This document shows, piece after piece, positions 53,435-63,896 of a DNA stretch of 64,000 nt. Every line of letters begins with the position of its first letter. The stretch's first letter is position 1. Source of the stretch: Candidatus Synechococcus calcipolaris G9. Lineage in GTDB: Bacteria > Cyanobacteriota > Cyanobacteriia > Thermosynechococcales > Thermosynechococcaceae. Below the pieces are notes generated by a model. That model saw nothing but the letters and a program-made list of their open reading frames with translations. It searched no databases and was not told the origin of the DNA. The position numbers and the translations under genes were made by a program. The stretch lies in the NCBI RefSeq assembly GCF_029582805.1, contig NZ_JAKKUT010000008.1, forward strand, positions 186,001-250,000, in the 5' to 3' direction.

Positions 53435-55720
53435 TTGCTAGGATCAGAATTAACCTCTGCCCCCAACAAAACCCCCAATAAAATCGTGGTCAATTTTCTG
53501 CCCCGCTCCTGGACTTTACCAAAACTATCTCCGTTGCCTGCGGCGGCGATCGAAGATTCTCGACTCCTGCGCCTAGGGGTTCTGCTCATGGTGTGCGTGG
53601 GCTTGGTAGCAACGGATGTGGCCGCAGAGGAGACCTGGATGAGTGTGTGGGCGATTCCCGCGACAGTGGTGGGCTTTGGCTGGAGTTACCGGGCGCGGCG
53701 AGATCGCAATCTTGTGGCTAAGTTTTTGATTGCCCTGGGAATGATCGTTGCCCTCGTGATTTTTCTGTCCCAATTGGCCAGTTTTGCCCAGGATTCCCGA
53801 CTGTTGTTAACGAAATTATTAATTCAACTCCAAGTTCTCCATAGTTTTGATTTGCCTCGCCGCAAGGATCTGGGCTATTCAATGGTGATTGGTTTGATTT
53901 TAATTAGTGTGGCCGCCACCCTGAGTCAAACCATGACCTTTGGTCTGTTCCTATTTATTTTTTTGGCGATCGCCCTGCCGGTATTAGTCCTGGATTATCG
54001 ATCCCGCCTAGGATTGCTTCAGGTGAGGTTAAAGGGCATCGGCCTATCTCCCCGCCAATGGCTGGCCACCCTGGCCCTGGTGCTGGGTTTGGGAATGCTG
54101 ACGTTTCTATTGTTGCCCCGTCTACCCGGCTATCAAATTCGCACCTTGCCGGTGAGTGCGGATATTCAAGTGCAGGAGCAGTTTGACCAAACCCGTGTGG
54201 TGAATCCCGGCTATGTGGGCCGGGGCGGGCGATCGGGCCAGGGGGGAGACGACCTAGAAAATATTCAATTTGATTCTACGTTTTATTACGGTTTTGATAG
54301 TGAAATCAACCAGACCCTTGGGGGAGAACTGGAACCCGAGGTATTAATGCGGGTGCGTTCCCAAGCCCCAGGATTTTGGCGGATGATTGCCTTTGATGAA
54401 TATACGGGCCGGGGATGGCGACTGAGCCGGAATGAAGATGCCGAGATACTGCAACGATCGCCCTGGAGTTATCGATTTTCGATACCCAGTGAAATTGCCC
54501 TCGGCCCCACCAGAGAAGTGGTACAAACCTACTCGATTTTGCGGGAGTTTAGTAACCTAATTCCCCACTTGAACCATCCCAGGGATGTATTTTTCCCCAC
54601 CCAGGAAATTGCCCTAGATGCCGCCGGCGGATTGCGGGCCCCCCTCACCTTGCCCGATGGACTCACCTATTCGGTCATTTCCCAGGTTCCCCTCCGCGAT
54701 CGCTCCCAGTTGCGCCAGGCCCCCAGGGAGTATCAGCCAGAGATACGTCGGCTCTATTTGGCCATTCCCCCAGAGATTGCCCCCGCCGTTCGCCAACAAA
54801 CGGAGGCCTTACTCCAACGCAGCGATCGCCCGATTAGCGAACCCTACGAGCAGGCCCTTTATTTAGCCCAAGCCCTCAAGCAAAACTATTTTATTCAGCC
54901 CAACCTTCCCCCCCTAGACAGGGATCAGGATCTGGTGGAAGCCTTTCTCTTTCAAAATGAGGGGGGCTACCCGGATCAATTTTCCACAGTGTTAACGATC
55001 ATGCTCCGCAGTATCGGCATTCCCGCCCGCTTGGTGACGGGCCTGGGAACGGGGGAATTTAATCCCTTTACGGGCCTCTATGTGGTCAAAAATACCGATG
55101 CCTACGCCCTGACGGAGGTCTTTTTTCCCAATTATGGCTGGTTCACCTTTGATCCGATTCCCGGCCATGATCTCTACCCAGCATCCCTGGAAGTAGACCA
55201 AACCTTTACGGCATTACAACAATTCTGGAATTGGATCGCCCAGTGGTTGCCCACACCCGTGACTGGTGCCCTCGGCAACCTTTTTGCCCTAGTGGATACA
55301 GCGATTCAGAAATTCCTGGGTTTATTTTCCCAAGGCATTGGCGGCATTCTGCGGGGGGTGATCATTTTGTTTGGAGCCGGGGCGATCGCCTGGTTTAGCT
55401 TGCAACTGCTCGGACAATGGCGATATCGGAAACGGTTAGGTCGCCTGGCAAAAATGGAGCGGCTCTACCAGGAAATGTTAGATTGGCTGGCCCAGCAGGG
55501 ATACCCCAAACCCCTGAGTCAAACCCCCCTGGAATATGGGTTCAATCTGGGCGATCGCCTAGAGGCTCCCCAGCAAAATATTGTTCTTGCCATTACCGAT
55601 GCCTACGTGGCCTGGCGGTATGGACAAACTACGCCTGAGATCACCACCTTAGAAAAGCAGTGGCAAGACTTACGGCGACGGGGCATCAAAAAGACTAAGG
55701 CAACCTCAACCAGCCGTTAG
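53435..55720 (+). CDS. TgpA-like transglutaminase-domain membrane protein, apparent pseudoenzyme
   Basis: A ~760-aa DUF3488/transglutaminase-like protein: about six N-terminal spans (residues ~45-215), an extracytoplasmic transglutaminase-like domain (~260-610), one further span (GVIILFGAGAIAWFSLQLLG) and a C-terminal DUF4129-like helical domain. In the core, the position of the catalytic GYCEHF reads GYPDQFS and that of DAHAW reads DAYAL, so Cys and His are both replaced; Asp in FDPIPGH remains. Start is uncertain: TTG at 53435 or GTG at 53486. Followed after 33 bp by sugar permease genes. Confidence 0.85.
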   Translation: MLGSELTSAPNKTPNKIVVNFLPRSWTLPKLSPLPAAAIEDSRLLRLGVLLMVCVGLVATDVAAEETWMSVWAIPATVVGFGWSYRARRDRNLVAKFLIALGMIVALVIFLSQLASFAQDSRLLLTKLLIQLQVLHSFDLPRRKDLGYSMVIGLILISVAATLSQTMTFGLFLFIFLAIALPVLVLDYRSRLGLLQVRLKGIGLSPRQWLATLALVLGLGMLTFLLLPRLPGYQIRTLPVSADIQVQEQFDQTRVVNPGYVGRGGRSGQGGDDLENIQFDSTFYYGFDSEINQTLGGELEPEVLMRVRSQAPGFWRMIAFDEYTGRGWRLSRNEDAEILQRSPWSYRFSIPSEIALGPTREVVQTYSILREFSNLIPHLNHPRDVFFPTQEIALDAAGGLRAPLTLPDGLTYSVISQVPLRDRSQLRQAPREYQPEIRRLYLAIPPEIAPAVRQQTEALLQRSDRPISEPYEQALYLAQALKQNYFIQPNLPPLDRDQDLVEAFLFQNEGGYPDQFSTVLTIMLRSIGIPARLVTGLGTGEFNPFTGLYVVKNTDAYALTEVFFPNYGWFTFDPIPGHDLYPASLEVDQTFTALQQFWNWIAQWLPTPVTGALGNLFALVDTAIQKFLGLFSQGIGGILRGVIILFGAGAIAWFSLQLLGQWRYRKRLGRLAKMERLYQEMLDWLAQQGYPKPLSQTPLEYGFNLGDRLEAPQQNIVLAITDAYVAWRYGQTTPEITTLEKQWQDLRRRGIKKTKATSTSR

Positions 55721-55753
55721 TAGGCATCTTTTTCACATCATCTTTCAGGGGCC

Positions 55754-56665
55754 ATGGACTTAAAAACCCTATCTCAAAAGGAACGATCTATTGGTTGGCT
55801 ATTTTTAGCCCCATCCCTGGTTATTTTGGCGATCGTCTATGGCTATCCCATTTTCCGGGCCCTGTGGTTAAGTCTATTCAGGGAAAATCTAGGAACAAAT
55901 CTGAACCCGGTGTTTAACGGCCTGGGGAATTACGATCGCCTGATTCAGGATGGTCGCTTTTGGCTGAGTCTTTGGCATACATCGATTTTTTCCCTGGTCT
56001 CCTTGGCCGTGGAATTGATTCTGGGTCTGGCGATCGCTCTGTTATTGGATCAAACCTTTCGGGGGCGGGGGCTGGTGCGAACCATTGCCATTTTGCCCTG
56101 GGCCTTACCCACAGCCTTGATTGCCCTGGCCTGGCGGTGGATATTTAGTGGCGAATTTGGTGTCTGGAACGATATTTTGATCAACTGGCTCCATCTGATT
56201 GACACTCCGATTAATTGGCTGGGGAATCCCACCTGGGCCATGGTCTGTCTGATTGCAGCGGATGCCTGGAAAACCACACCCTTTGTCAGTATTTTGTTAC
56301 TAGCCGGTCTCCAGGCCATTCCCCAAGACCTTTACGAAGCCCATCGCATGGATGGGGCAACATCCTGGCAAAGTTTCTGGCAAATTACCCTACCCCTGCT
56401 CCTGCCTCAAATTTTGATTGCCCTACTATTTCGCTTTGCCCAGGCGGTGGGGGTTTTTGATCTGGTTGCGGTGATGACTGGAGGTGGGCCGGGGGGAGCA
56501 ACGGAAATGGTGGCCCTCTACATCTATGCCACGGTGATGCGCTATCTAGATTTTGGCTATGGAGCGGCCCTCGTGGTGATCACGTTTCTTATCTTAATCA
56601 GTGTGGTGGCCATGGTTCGGGGCCTATTGATACGAGTACAGCGGCTAACGGGGGTGGAACCATGA
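55754..56665 (+). CDS. Carbohydrate ABC transporter permease, MalF type
   Basis: A 303-aa inner-membrane permease. Six spans, with the N-terminal IGWLFLAPSLVILAIVYGYP typical of the MalF/UgpA branch and the ATPase-contact EAA loop EAHRMDGATSWQSFWQITLPLL. Overlaps the MalG-type gene by 4 nt. Its probable binding protein is the lipoprotein at 30.0 kb and the ATPase lies outside the window. Substrate unknown; cyanobacterial homologues include glucosylglycerol and other compatible-solute systems. Confidence 0.9.
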   Translation: MDLKTLSQKERSIGWLFLAPSLVILAIVYGYPIFRALWLSLFRENLGTNLNPVFNGLGNYDRLIQDGRFWLSLWHTSIFSLVSLAVELILGLAIALLLDQTFRGRGLVRTIAILPWALPTALIALAWRWIFSGEFGVWNDILINWLHLIDTPINWLGNPTWAMVCLIAADAWKTTPFVSILLLAGLQAIPQDLYEAHRMDGATSWQSFWQITLPLLLPQILIALLFRFAQAVGVFDLVAVMTGGGPGGATEMVALYIYATVMRYLDFGYGAALVVITFLILISVVAMVRGLLIRVQRLTGVEP

Positions 56666-57519
56666 GTCATAGCCAACCGGGACCATTTCGGGCAGATTTA
56701 ATCCTGCGTTGGGGGGCGATCGCCCTAGTGGTGCTGTTTAGTCTAGCTCCCCTCCTGTGGCAATTGCTAACGTCCCTTAAGACCAATGGAGCAATTACGG
56801 CGGATCCCCTCATTTATTTTCCCCGTTTGGATCAACTCACCCTCAGCCATTATGGTGATTTATTTTTTAAGGATCAGTTTTATCTTTATATTTTTAATAG
56901 TGCCTTTGTCGCCATTATCTCTACGTTGTTGTGCCTAGCCCTTGGCTCTCCAGCGGCCTATACCCTCGCCCGTCTTAAGCTGCCTGGGGAAAATCTAATT
57001 CTGGCGGTGGTATTGGTAATTACCCTATTTCCCTACATTCTCTTATTTTTGGGACTATTAGATATTGTCCGAGCCCTAGGCTGGGCCAATAATTATTTGG
57101 CTTTGATTTTTCCCTATACGGCGATAAATCTGCCCCTCACCATCCTCGTTATGCGGAGTTTTTTCCAGCAACTTCCCCGCGAGATTGAAGATTCTGCCAA
57201 GATGGATGGCTACTCCCCGGTGCAAATGCTCTGGCAAATTATTTTACCCCTGACCTGGCCAGCCCTAGTGACAACGGGAATTTTAGCCTTTATATTTTCC
57301 TGGAATGAATATATTTTTGCCTTGACGTTTATTACCCAGGAATCGATGAAAACTATCCCCGTGGCCGCCGCCCAATTAGGGGGAACGACCCTCTTTGAAA
57401 TTCCCTACGGCCCCTTAGCCGCCGCAACGATGGTGGGAACCTTTCCCCTAGTGGTATTGGTGCTATTTTTCCAGCGCAAGATTATCCAGGGACTCACCGC
57501 TGGCTCCGTGAAGGGATAG
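56662..57519 (+). CDS. Carbohydrate ABC transporter permease, MalG type
   Basis: A 285-aa permease with six spans. N-terminal LRWGAIALVVLFSLAPLLWQLLTSLK, family motif SPAAYTLARLKLPG, and the EAA-like loop EIEDSAKMDGYSPVQMLWQIILPLTWPALVTTG, followed by FSWNEYIFALTF. Coupled to the MalF-type gene by ATGA overlap and ends 38 bp from the convergent DUF92 gene. Forms the membrane channel with its partner. Confidence 0.9.
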   Translation: MSHSQPGPFRADLILRWGAIALVVLFSLAPLLWQLLTSLKTNGAITADPLIYFPRLDQLTLSHYGDLFFKDQFYLYIFNSAFVAIISTLLCLALGSPAAYTLARLKLPGENLILAVVLVITLFPYILLFLGLLDIVRALGWANNYLALIFPYTAINLPLTILVMRSFFQQLPREIEDSAKMDGYSPVQMLWQIILPLTWPALVTTGILAFIFSWNEYIFALTFITQESMKTIPVAAAQLGGTTLFEIPYGPLAAATMVGTFPLVVLVLFFQRKIIQGLTAGSVKG

Positions 57520-57557
57520 GCCGAACGATCTAAAAAACAATCTAAATAAAAATCTAT

Positions 57558-58322
57558 CTAAAATAGTCCGGTCAGGGCGATCGCCATGGCTAAAGCAGCC
57601 CCCGCCGTCGTATTAATGCCATTGACCACCTCATTGGTCAGCCAGGGATAGGTGTCCTGGAACGTGGCTCCGATCCAGCTTTCCAAAAGGTTAGCTAGAA
57701 ATGCGGCCCCAATACAAACCAAAATAGCCCAAGGGGAAATTAATCCGACCCACCACCCCACAAGACCAATGATCGCCGCCCCACCAAAGCCCGCCAGGGT
57801 TCCCTCCACACTCATGGCCCCCTCCGTTCCCGGTGGCACAGGGCGCAAGGTGGTAATTAAAAACGTGCGTTTGCCGTAGGCCTTACCCACTTCACTGGCG
57901 CAGGTATCCGAGAGTTTGGTACTAAAGCTGGCCACATACCCCAACCAAAGAAGGGGATGCCAGGATGGCGGCAGCGCAAGGGTCAACAACCCACACAGGG
58001 CCCCGGTTAATGCTGAACCCCAAACATTTTCTGGCCCCCTCGCACCATCTCGCTTTTCGGCAATCCCCGCCGCTTTTTTCTGTGCCAGGCCCAGTCGGGT
58101 CACGCCAGAGCCAAATAGGAAATAAACCATAACCACAATGTAGCCAGGGGGCCCCAGGGTTGCCCAAACCAAAACCCCCAACCCCCAGGCATGGACTAAT
58201 CCGGCAGGGGTTAATAGTTTTTTGGGGACAACGATCGCGATCGCCATGAGCAGCGTATTTAGCCAGAGGGCGATCGCCCAGGGTTGGAGAAAGGCTTGAA
58301 GAATGGGGTTAGAGTCGGTCAT
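57558..58322 (-). CDS. DUF92/TMEM19 membrane protein (phytyl-phosphate kinase homologue)
   Basis: A 254-aa protein with six to seven spans. Family residues: VHAWGLGVLVWATLGPPGYIVVMVYFLFGSGVTRLGLAQKKAAGIAEKRDGARG, AYGKRTFLITTLRPVPPGTEGAMSVEGTLAG, and NEVVNGINTTAGA. In Synechocystis and plants, the related VTE6 protein phosphorylates phytyl-phosphate to supply phytyl-PP for tocopherol and phylloquinone. I infer the same here. Divergent from the VOC gene with 109 bp between starts. Confidence 0.85.
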   Translation of the reverse strand: MTDSNPILQAFLQPWAIALWLNTLLMAIAIVVPKKLLTPAGLVHAWGLGVLVWATLGPPGYIVVMVYFLFGSGVTRLGLAQKKAAGIAEKRDGARGPENVWGSALTGALCGLLTLALPPSWHPLLWLGYVASFSTKLSDTCASEVGKAYGKRTFLITTLRPVPPGTEGAMSVEGTLAGFGGAAIIGLVGWWVGLISPWAILVCIGAAFLANLLESWIGATFQDTYPWLTNEVVNGINTTAGAALAMAIALTGLF

Positions 58323-58431
58323 TATGTTTCGGTCATTAATGCTGTCAACGTGGATATTAATTCCCTATTTTGAGGGCTTTTCGCTAAGATCAGCAAGGGG
58401 TAACAAAAATTTAATTTTAAGGGATATTTTT

Positions 58432-58899
58432 ATGACCCAGAGTGCGATCGCGCCCGTCCTTTTTCACCTTGCCTTTCCGGTGGGGAATATTAAAGACACA
58501 AAATCCTACTATGTGGATGGTCTCGGCTGTGAACCGGGTCGGCAGAATGATCACTGTCTAATTATGAAACTCTATGGGCATCAATTAGTCGCCCACGTCA
58601 CCCAAGACCCCCTAGTGCCTCAGAAAAGTATCTATCCCCGCCATTTTGGTTTAGTTTTTCTTGCAGAAACGGATTGGCAAAACCTGTGCGATCGCATTGA
58701 GGAGAAGCAAATCTCGTTTTATCAACGACCACGAATCCGATTTGAAGGTAGTCCCCTAGAGCATAAAACCTTTTTCCTAGAAGATCCCTTCCATAACTTA
58801 ATTGAGCTAAAATTTTACCGCCATACAGAAGCAATTTTTGGAGCGCAGGAACATCAAACTATTGGTGACTTACCCCTAGCTACTGCCCCCTCAGTGTAA
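58432..58899 (+). CDS. VOC-family (glyoxalase/dioxygenase-like) protein
   Basis: From the ATG at 58432, 155 aa. VOC-fold pattern: LFHLAFPVGNIKDTKSYYVDGLGCEPGR with first metal-type His, HFGLVFLAETDWQNLCDRI with second His, and FFLEDPFHNLIELKFY with the Glu ligand, a single betaalphabetabetabeta pair. The upstream in-frame segment overlaps the divergent gene and looks like a leader. Substrate unknown. Followed after 7 bp by a glutaredoxin-like gene. Confidence 0.82.
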   Translation: MTQSAIAPVLFHLAFPVGNIKDTKSYYVDGLGCEPGRQNDHCLIMKLYGHQLVAHVTQDPLVPQKSIYPRHFGLVFLAETDWQNLCDRIEEKQISFYQRPRIRFEGSPLEHKTFFLEDPFHNLIELKFYRHTEAIFGAQEHQTIGDLPLATAPSV

Positions 58900-58906
58900 A
58901 TTTGCC

Positions 58907-59176
58907 ATGAGTCATTATCAACTAATTCTTTACAGTAAACCAGATTGTCATTTGTGCGAGGGTTTACTCGAAAAGCTCCAAGCTCTGACCCATCCTAAAT
59001 TTAGTTTAGAGATTCGGGATATTACAACTCGTTCTGAATGGTTTGAGGCCTACCAACTTGAAGTACCGATCTTAGTTCAGGTTTTTGATGGTCAACAAAT
59101 TGTTTTACCAAGGTTTTCGCCGCGAGCATCCCTACGTCAGCTAGAGCAACGGCTCGATCTTTATCTACAACGTTAA
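58907..59176 (+). CDS. Glutaredoxin-family protein
   Basis: An 89-aa thioredoxin-fold protein. LILYSKPDCHLCEGLLEKL gives a CHLC redox site (Cys-x-x-Cys), then DITTRSEWFEAYQLEVPIL with cis-Pro, typical of the small DUF836/glutaredoxin-like group of cyanobacteria. 7 bp after the VOC gene, so the two are likely cotranscribed. A 190-bp AT-rich gap with no gene follows before miaB. Confidence 0.85.
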   Translation: MSHYQLILYSKPDCHLCEGLLEKLQALTHPKFSLEIRDITTRSEWFEAYQLEVPILVQVFDGQQIVLPRFSPRASLRQLEQRLDLYLQR

Positions 59177-59366
59177 GATTTTCAAGGATTTTAAAACTCT
59201 AAAATCTAACTGTAATTAATCACTCAGTAAGTGTTCTACGATATTTAGATATTAAATTATTTACTAAAAACACTGAGAACTTTAATAAAAAAATTTATGT
59301 CTTGAGAGTAAATTATATCTGGCCGTAATCAAGTATGCAGCTTATATTTCTTCCCAGTCTTTTCCC

Positions 59367-60722
59367 CTAGGCGATATGGCTCATTCTTGTTTGTTCACCA
59401 CTTAAGCTAAAGGGGCGTACCTCCGTGATCTTGACTGCTACGATGTGTCCCATTAATTCATCAATGTTACCCGGCAAAAAGGTGAGGCGGTTTCCCTCTG
59501 TACGCCCCATAACTTGGGCGGGATCCTTTGGATTAGTATCTTCTACAAGGACTTTTTCAATTCGACCCAGATACCGCTGGGAGCGTTCTGCGGCCTTGAT
59601 TCCCACCAGATGGTTGATTCGTTGCAGGCGATCGCCCTTAATCGAGCCACTCAATTGATTGGGCCATTGGGCTGCGGGTGTATTGGGGCGGGGGGAATAG
59701 GCGGCGGTATTCAGTTGGTCAAAACCCACCTGCTCTACCAAGTCTAGGGTTCGCTCAAACTGCTCCTCCGTCTCTCCCGGAAAGCCGACAATGGCATCGG
59801 CACTTAAAGACGCATCGGGCATATAGTGGCGAATGGTATCAATAATCTTCAGGTAGCGTTCCCGGGTATAACCCCGCGCCATCGCCTTGAGTATGTCGTT
59901 ATCGCCGGACTGAAAGGGAATATGAAAATGCTTACAGACCTTAGGCAGTTCGCCACAGGCGCGAATTAATCGCTCCGTAAAATAGCGGGGGTGACTGGTG
60001 GCAAAGCGGATCCGCTCGATGCCCTCGACATCGTGAATGTAGTAAAGCAAATCCGTGAAGGTATGCTGGCGACGTCCCGAGGGGCTAATCCCCGGTAAAT
60101 CTCGACCATAGGCATCAATATTTTGACCCAGGAGTGTAATTTCTTTATACCCCTGGCTCCCCAACTCCTCAATTTCCTGGCGAATGGCCTGGGGCGATCG
60201 TGACTGCTCCACACCCCGCACCGACGGCACAACGCAATAGGTACACCGTTCATTACAGCCATAGATCACATTCACCCAAGCCGAAACCTGGCTATCCCGT
60301 CGCGGCTTCGTAATATCCTCAATAATCTCAATGGGTTCGGTCGCCACCACCTGGGAACCGGCCACCACCTGCTCCAATAACTCCCCTAGACGGTTAGCGT
60401 ACTGGGGACCCATGACTAAATCTAATTCCGGCACCCGCCGTAATAATTGCTCTCCCTCCTGTTGGGCCACACAACCGGCCACCACCAGGGTTAAATTCGG
60501 TTCGGTTTGTTTACGCTTAGCCTGTCGTCCCAGATAGGAATACACCTTTTGCTCGGCATTATCCCGAATTGTGCAGGTGTTATAAAGCAGCAAGTCAGCT
60601 TGTTCCGGCTCCTCAACCGCTTCTAGGCCCATCTGATCCAGAATTCCAGCCATGCGCTCCGAGTCTGCCTTGTTCATTTGGCAGCCAAAGGTGGTGATGT
60701 AGTAGCGACGGGGAGGGGTCAT
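59367..60722 (-). CDS. miaB: tRNA-2-methylthio-N6-dimethylallyladenosine synthase
   Basis: Radical-SAM methylthiotransferase acting on i6A37 of tRNAs. The 451-aa protein has the N-terminal UPF0004 Fe-S domain (Cys14, Cys50, Cys84), the radical-SAM cluster CNERCTYC (Cys156/160/163), and a C-terminal TRAM domain (~385-445) that binds tRNA. The linker [25 protein letters not shown] is diagnostic for the MiaB/RimO group and the TRAM end plus tRNA context of paralogues favours MiaB. Start overlaps the GH57 stop by 4 nt. Confidence 0.95.
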   Translation of the reverse strand: MTPPRRYYITTFGCQMNKADSERMAGILDQMGLEAVEEPEQADLLLYNTCTIRDNAEQKVYSYLGRQAKRKQTEPNLTLVVAGCVAQQEGEQLLRRVPELDLVMGPQYANRLGELLEQVVAGSQVVATEPIEIIEDITKPRRDSQVSAWVNVIYGCNERCTYCVVPSVRGVEQSRSPQAIRQEIEELGSQGYKEITLLGQNIDAYGRDLPGISPSGRRQHTFTDLLYYIHDVEGIERIRFATSHPRYFTERLIRACGELPKVCKHFHIPFQSGDNDILKAMARGYTRERYLKIIDTIRHYMPDASLSADAIVGFPGETEEQFERTLDLVEQVGFDQLNTAAYSPRPNTPAAQWPNQLSGSIKGDRLQRINHLVGIKAAERSQRYLGRIEKVLVEDTNPKDPAQVMGRTEGNRLTFLPGNIDELMGHIVAVKITEVRPFSLSGEQTRMSHIA

Positions 60723-62308
60723 AGGGGACGGTAAACGCGGTAATTGATATTGGGGAAGATATTATCGATCGCCTCGACTTTTTCAAGCCAACCCGCATCG
60801 ATTTTTCGAGCCTTAATATCATCATAGAGTTTATGGAAGCGAGTCAAGTGGCTACGGGTGCGGCGCACAGCATAGGGCACCATCGTCCCCGTCCGCATAA
60901 TAAAGGCCCAGTCAGAGGATTGCGCCAAGAGAATTTCCCGCGCTGCCTGATTCAGGGCCCGCCAACTCAATTCATCCCAGGGTTCTTCCTTCCCTAAGTC
61001 GATCATCCGCTCGGCGGCCTTATGCAGGTGGGGATAGACCCAGGCATTGGTATCATTGAGCCAATACTCATGGAAGCCCTTGAAACCCCAACTAGATTGG
61101 GAAGGACGACAGACCTGCTGGGTGGGATGGGCCCGCAAATAATCCGCCAGGTGGGTCATAGCGTAGGTATCTTGATCAAACCAGGTTTTGCGGAAGAGAT
61201 AGTCTAAGAACCAGGGGCCCTCATACCACCAGTGACCATAAAGCTCGGCATCGTAGGGCGCAACGACAATGGGGGGACGCTGCATTAAGTGGTGCAGATA
61301 GCGCACCTGGCTCTCGCGATTAAACATAAAATTGGTGGCGTGTTCGGCCGCTTTTTCCCGGGCCCAATAGGGATCGTAGAGTTGTTTATCCCCTAGACCT
61401 AAGCCCCGACCCGTAATTTTGTGGTACTTAATCCCGGTATTTTTCCGTTGGCCATTGGGCATAATGTAGGGCTTGATGTACTCGTACTCTGCTTCCCAGC
61501 CCAAATCTTTGTAAAATTCCCGATATTCGGCGGCCCCTGGGTAGCCCACTTCCGAAGACCACACCTGCTGAGAGGATTCATGATCCCGGCCAAAGGCAGC
61601 CACGCCAGTTTCTGTGAAAATAGGCGCATAGGAGCCAAAGCGGGGTCGGGGTCGGCCGTAGAGAATTCCATGGCCATCGGTAATGAAGTAGCGCAGTCCA
61701 GCATCCGCCAGCATCCGCTCTAGACCTTCGTAGTAGGCACATTCCGGCAACCAGATACCCTTGGGCGGCCGGCCAAAGTTTTCTTCGTAATGCTCACAGG
61801 CGACCTGTATCTGGGCCCACACTGCCTGGGGATACATCTTCATTAGGGGCAGATAACCGTGGGTGGCCCCGCAGGTAATAATTTCTAGATTATTACTGTC
61901 TTGAAATTGCTTAAAGGCCTTAATCAGATCACGATCGTAGTTTTCCCACGTTTGGCGAACACGGTTAAACTCTTCGGCATAATGCTCGGCTAAGTAACGA
62001 ATATGGCCGTTATAGACATTTCGTTCAACTTCCAGTTCTGTTAATTCTTCCAGTTGGGCAAGATGGGCATCAAACCGATCCTGTAACAGTTCATCCCGCA
62101 ACATTGAAACGAGGGGCGGCGTAAGACTCATGGTAATTTTGAAGTCAATACCATCCTTTTTTAGCCCCTCAAACATCCATAACAGAGGGACATAGGTTTC
62201 CGTAATTGCTTCAAAGAGCCATTCTTCTTCGAGAACGTAATCACTTCCAGGGTGACGGACAAAGGGGAGATGGGCGTGTAAGACGAGGGCCAGATAACCA
62301 ATAGCCAT
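60719..62308 (-). CDS. GH57 1,4-alpha-glucan branching enzyme
   Basis: A 529-aa glycogen branching enzyme of GH57. The N-terminal [13 protein letters not shown] (motif 1), nucleophile Glu189 in [12 protein letters not shown], and acid/base Asp353 in [22 protein letters not shown] match the positions in characterised Thermus GH57 enzymes, and the C-terminal DUF1957 helical domain ([24 protein letters not shown]-type segment) is present. Different from the GH13 GlgB. Involved in glycogen structure. Coupled to miaB by a 4-nt overlap; yvcK lies 124 bp upstream. Confidence 0.9.
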   Translation of the reverse strand: MAIGYLALVLHAHLPFVRHPGSDYVLEEEWLFEAITETYVPLLWMFEGLKKDGIDFKITMSLTPPLVSMLRDELLQDRFDAHLAQLEELTELEVERNVYNGHIRYLAEHYAEEFNRVRQTWENYDRDLIKAFKQFQDSNNLEIITCGATHGYLPLMKMYPQAVWAQIQVACEHYEENFGRPPKGIWLPECAYYEGLERMLADAGLRYFITDGHGILYGRPRPRFGSYAPIFTETGVAAFGRDHESSQQVWSSEVGYPGAAEYREFYKDLGWEAEYEYIKPYIMPNGQRKNTGIKYHKITGRGLGLGDKQLYDPYWAREKAAEHATNFMFNRESQVRYLHHLMQRPPIVVAPYDAELYGHWWYEGPWFLDYLFRKTWFDQDTYAMTHLADYLRAHPTQQVCRPSQSSWGFKGFHEYWLNDTNAWVYPHLHKAAERMIDLGKEEPWDELSWRALNQAAREILLAQSSDWAFIMRTGTMVPYAVRRTRSHLTRFHKLYDDIKARKIDAGWLEKVEAIDNIFPNINYRVYRPL

Positions 62309-62432
62309 AGAAATGTGCCTAACCTTTCAATTTAACAAGGGCGGGATCAGGGGATTCCTCCCATCTTAGGCTATTGCCTGGCCCCCCACGCAGGCCATTT
62401 TATCTTTTCAAGGAAGTAGATTTCGTAGCGTT

Positions 62433-63779
62433 CTAGAGGGAACGAATTCGACTGTACCAGCGCAATAGAATATGGGCAAGCTTCTGGGAATCATGGCGGA
62501 TACTTTGGGTCTGGGGATTTTCATCCATAATATCGGCGAGAATGACGCGACATTTGAGTTCTGATAGATTGTCGCGATCGACAATAACGGGTTGACTGCC
62601 ATGTTGGGCATAGCGGGCCAAGCTGGCTAGGGATGGGGGTTGTTTTTGAACAAGAACGGCATCAAAGAGGCGAATGCCATAGACATCATCCAGGGCACGG
62701 ACGTGGTCACTCACGGTATAGCCATTGGTTTCTCCGGGTTGGGTCATAATGTTACAGACATAAATGCAGGGGCAGGTGCGGTGGGCGATCGCCGTGGCAA
62801 TATCGGGCACCAGTAAGTTGGGAATAATACTGGTAAAGAGACTGCCAGGCCCCAAAATAATATAGTCAGCAGCTTCAATGGCTTCAAGGGCACGGGGTAG
62901 GGCCACGGGGTTGGGGGGAATACAGCCAATATCGACAATTTCTCCCCCCGCTTCTGTAATTTGGGATTCACCAATAATGCGACGGCCATCGGCAAGCTCG
63001 GCCCAGAGGGTGACATCCGTGAGGGTGGCCGGTAAAACTTGACCCCGAATCGCCAGCACATGGGAACTGGCGGCGATCGCCCGCTCGAGATCTCCCGTCA
63101 CTTCACTCATAGCCGTGAGAAATAAATTGCCAAAGCTATGGCCCACCAAGCCATCCCCTGCCTGGAACCGATACTGAAAGAGTTCGGTAATCAGTTTTTC
63201 CTCATCTGCAAGGGCAGCTAAACAATTGCGAATATCTCCAGGGGGTAAGACACCAATTTCTCGCCGCAGTCGTCCCGACGAGCCACCATCATCGGCCATG
63301 GTGACCACCGCGGTAATATTTGAGCTATAGGACTTCAACCCCCGCAGTAAGGTGGAAAGGCCCGTCCCCCCCCCTACGGTGACAATCTTCGGGCCCCGAC
63401 CCAAACGGCGATGGGTGAGGAGGCGATCCAAGAGTTCCTTATCACCATCGGGAAGGAGAACTTCCGTAATCGAGCCAAGGGTACGGGCCTGGCCCCACCA
63501 GAGGAGCCACAGGCCAATGCCTAGAACCAACGGGCCACTAATATAACTAGGGATAAACCGGGCAAGTTGCTGAATTAATTGCTCAACCAGTTGCAGGGTG
63601 AAAAAGACTGGCGTGAGATTAATACTAATGGCAATCCCAAGGCTGGCGAGCAATACGCCCACCATGCTGAGTACCATCCATCGCTTCACCAAAAGTCCTG
63701 GCAATAGCCACTTAGACCACTGACGCAACTGACGGGGTGATGATTTTAGTTTGGAGCGATCGCGCGGCCGCTTAGTCAC
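62433..63779 (-). CDS. yvcK: YvcK/CofD-like gluconeogenesis factor with N-terminal membrane anchor
   Basis: A 448-aa protein. The C-terminal ~320 residues are the CofD/YvcK fold: [73 protein letters not shown]. In Bacillus YvcK binds UDP-GlcNAc and is needed on gluconeogenic carbon and for wall synthesis. Residues ~25-110 contain two membrane spans ([20 protein letters not shown] and [17 protein letters not shown]), which many homologues lack. Role here by homology; neighbouring glycogen enzyme gene is on the same strand. Confidence 0.9.
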   Translation of the reverse strand: MTKRPRDRSKLKSSPRQLRQWSKWLLPGLLVKRWMVLSMVGVLLASLGIAISINLTPVFFTLQLVEQLIQQLARFIPSYISGPLVLGIGLWLLWWGQARTLGSITEVLLPDGDKELLDRLLTHRRLGRGPKIVTVGGGTGLSTLLRGLKSYSSNITAVVTMADDGGSSGRLRREIGVLPPGDIRNCLAALADEEKLITELFQYRFQAGDGLVGHSFGNLFLTAMSEVTGDLERAIAASSHVLAIRGQVLPATLTDVTLWAELADGRRIIGESQITEAGGEIVDIGCIPPNPVALPRALEAIEAADYIILGPGSLFTSIIPNLLVPDIATAIAHRTCPCIYVCNIMTQPGETNGYTVSDHVRALDDVYGIRLFDAVLVQKQPPSLASLARYAQHGSQPVIVDRDNLSELKCRVILADIMDENPQTQSIRHDSQKLAHILLRWYSRIRSL

Positions 63780-63896
63780 TAACCTAATCCCCGGAGGATA
63801 TCCCAGACCCTAGGTACTATCCTGAATCCTGATTCTGGGCATAACATTAACCCATATCATAATCGTCCGGGGCAGCGATTGAGAATTTATAGGAAT

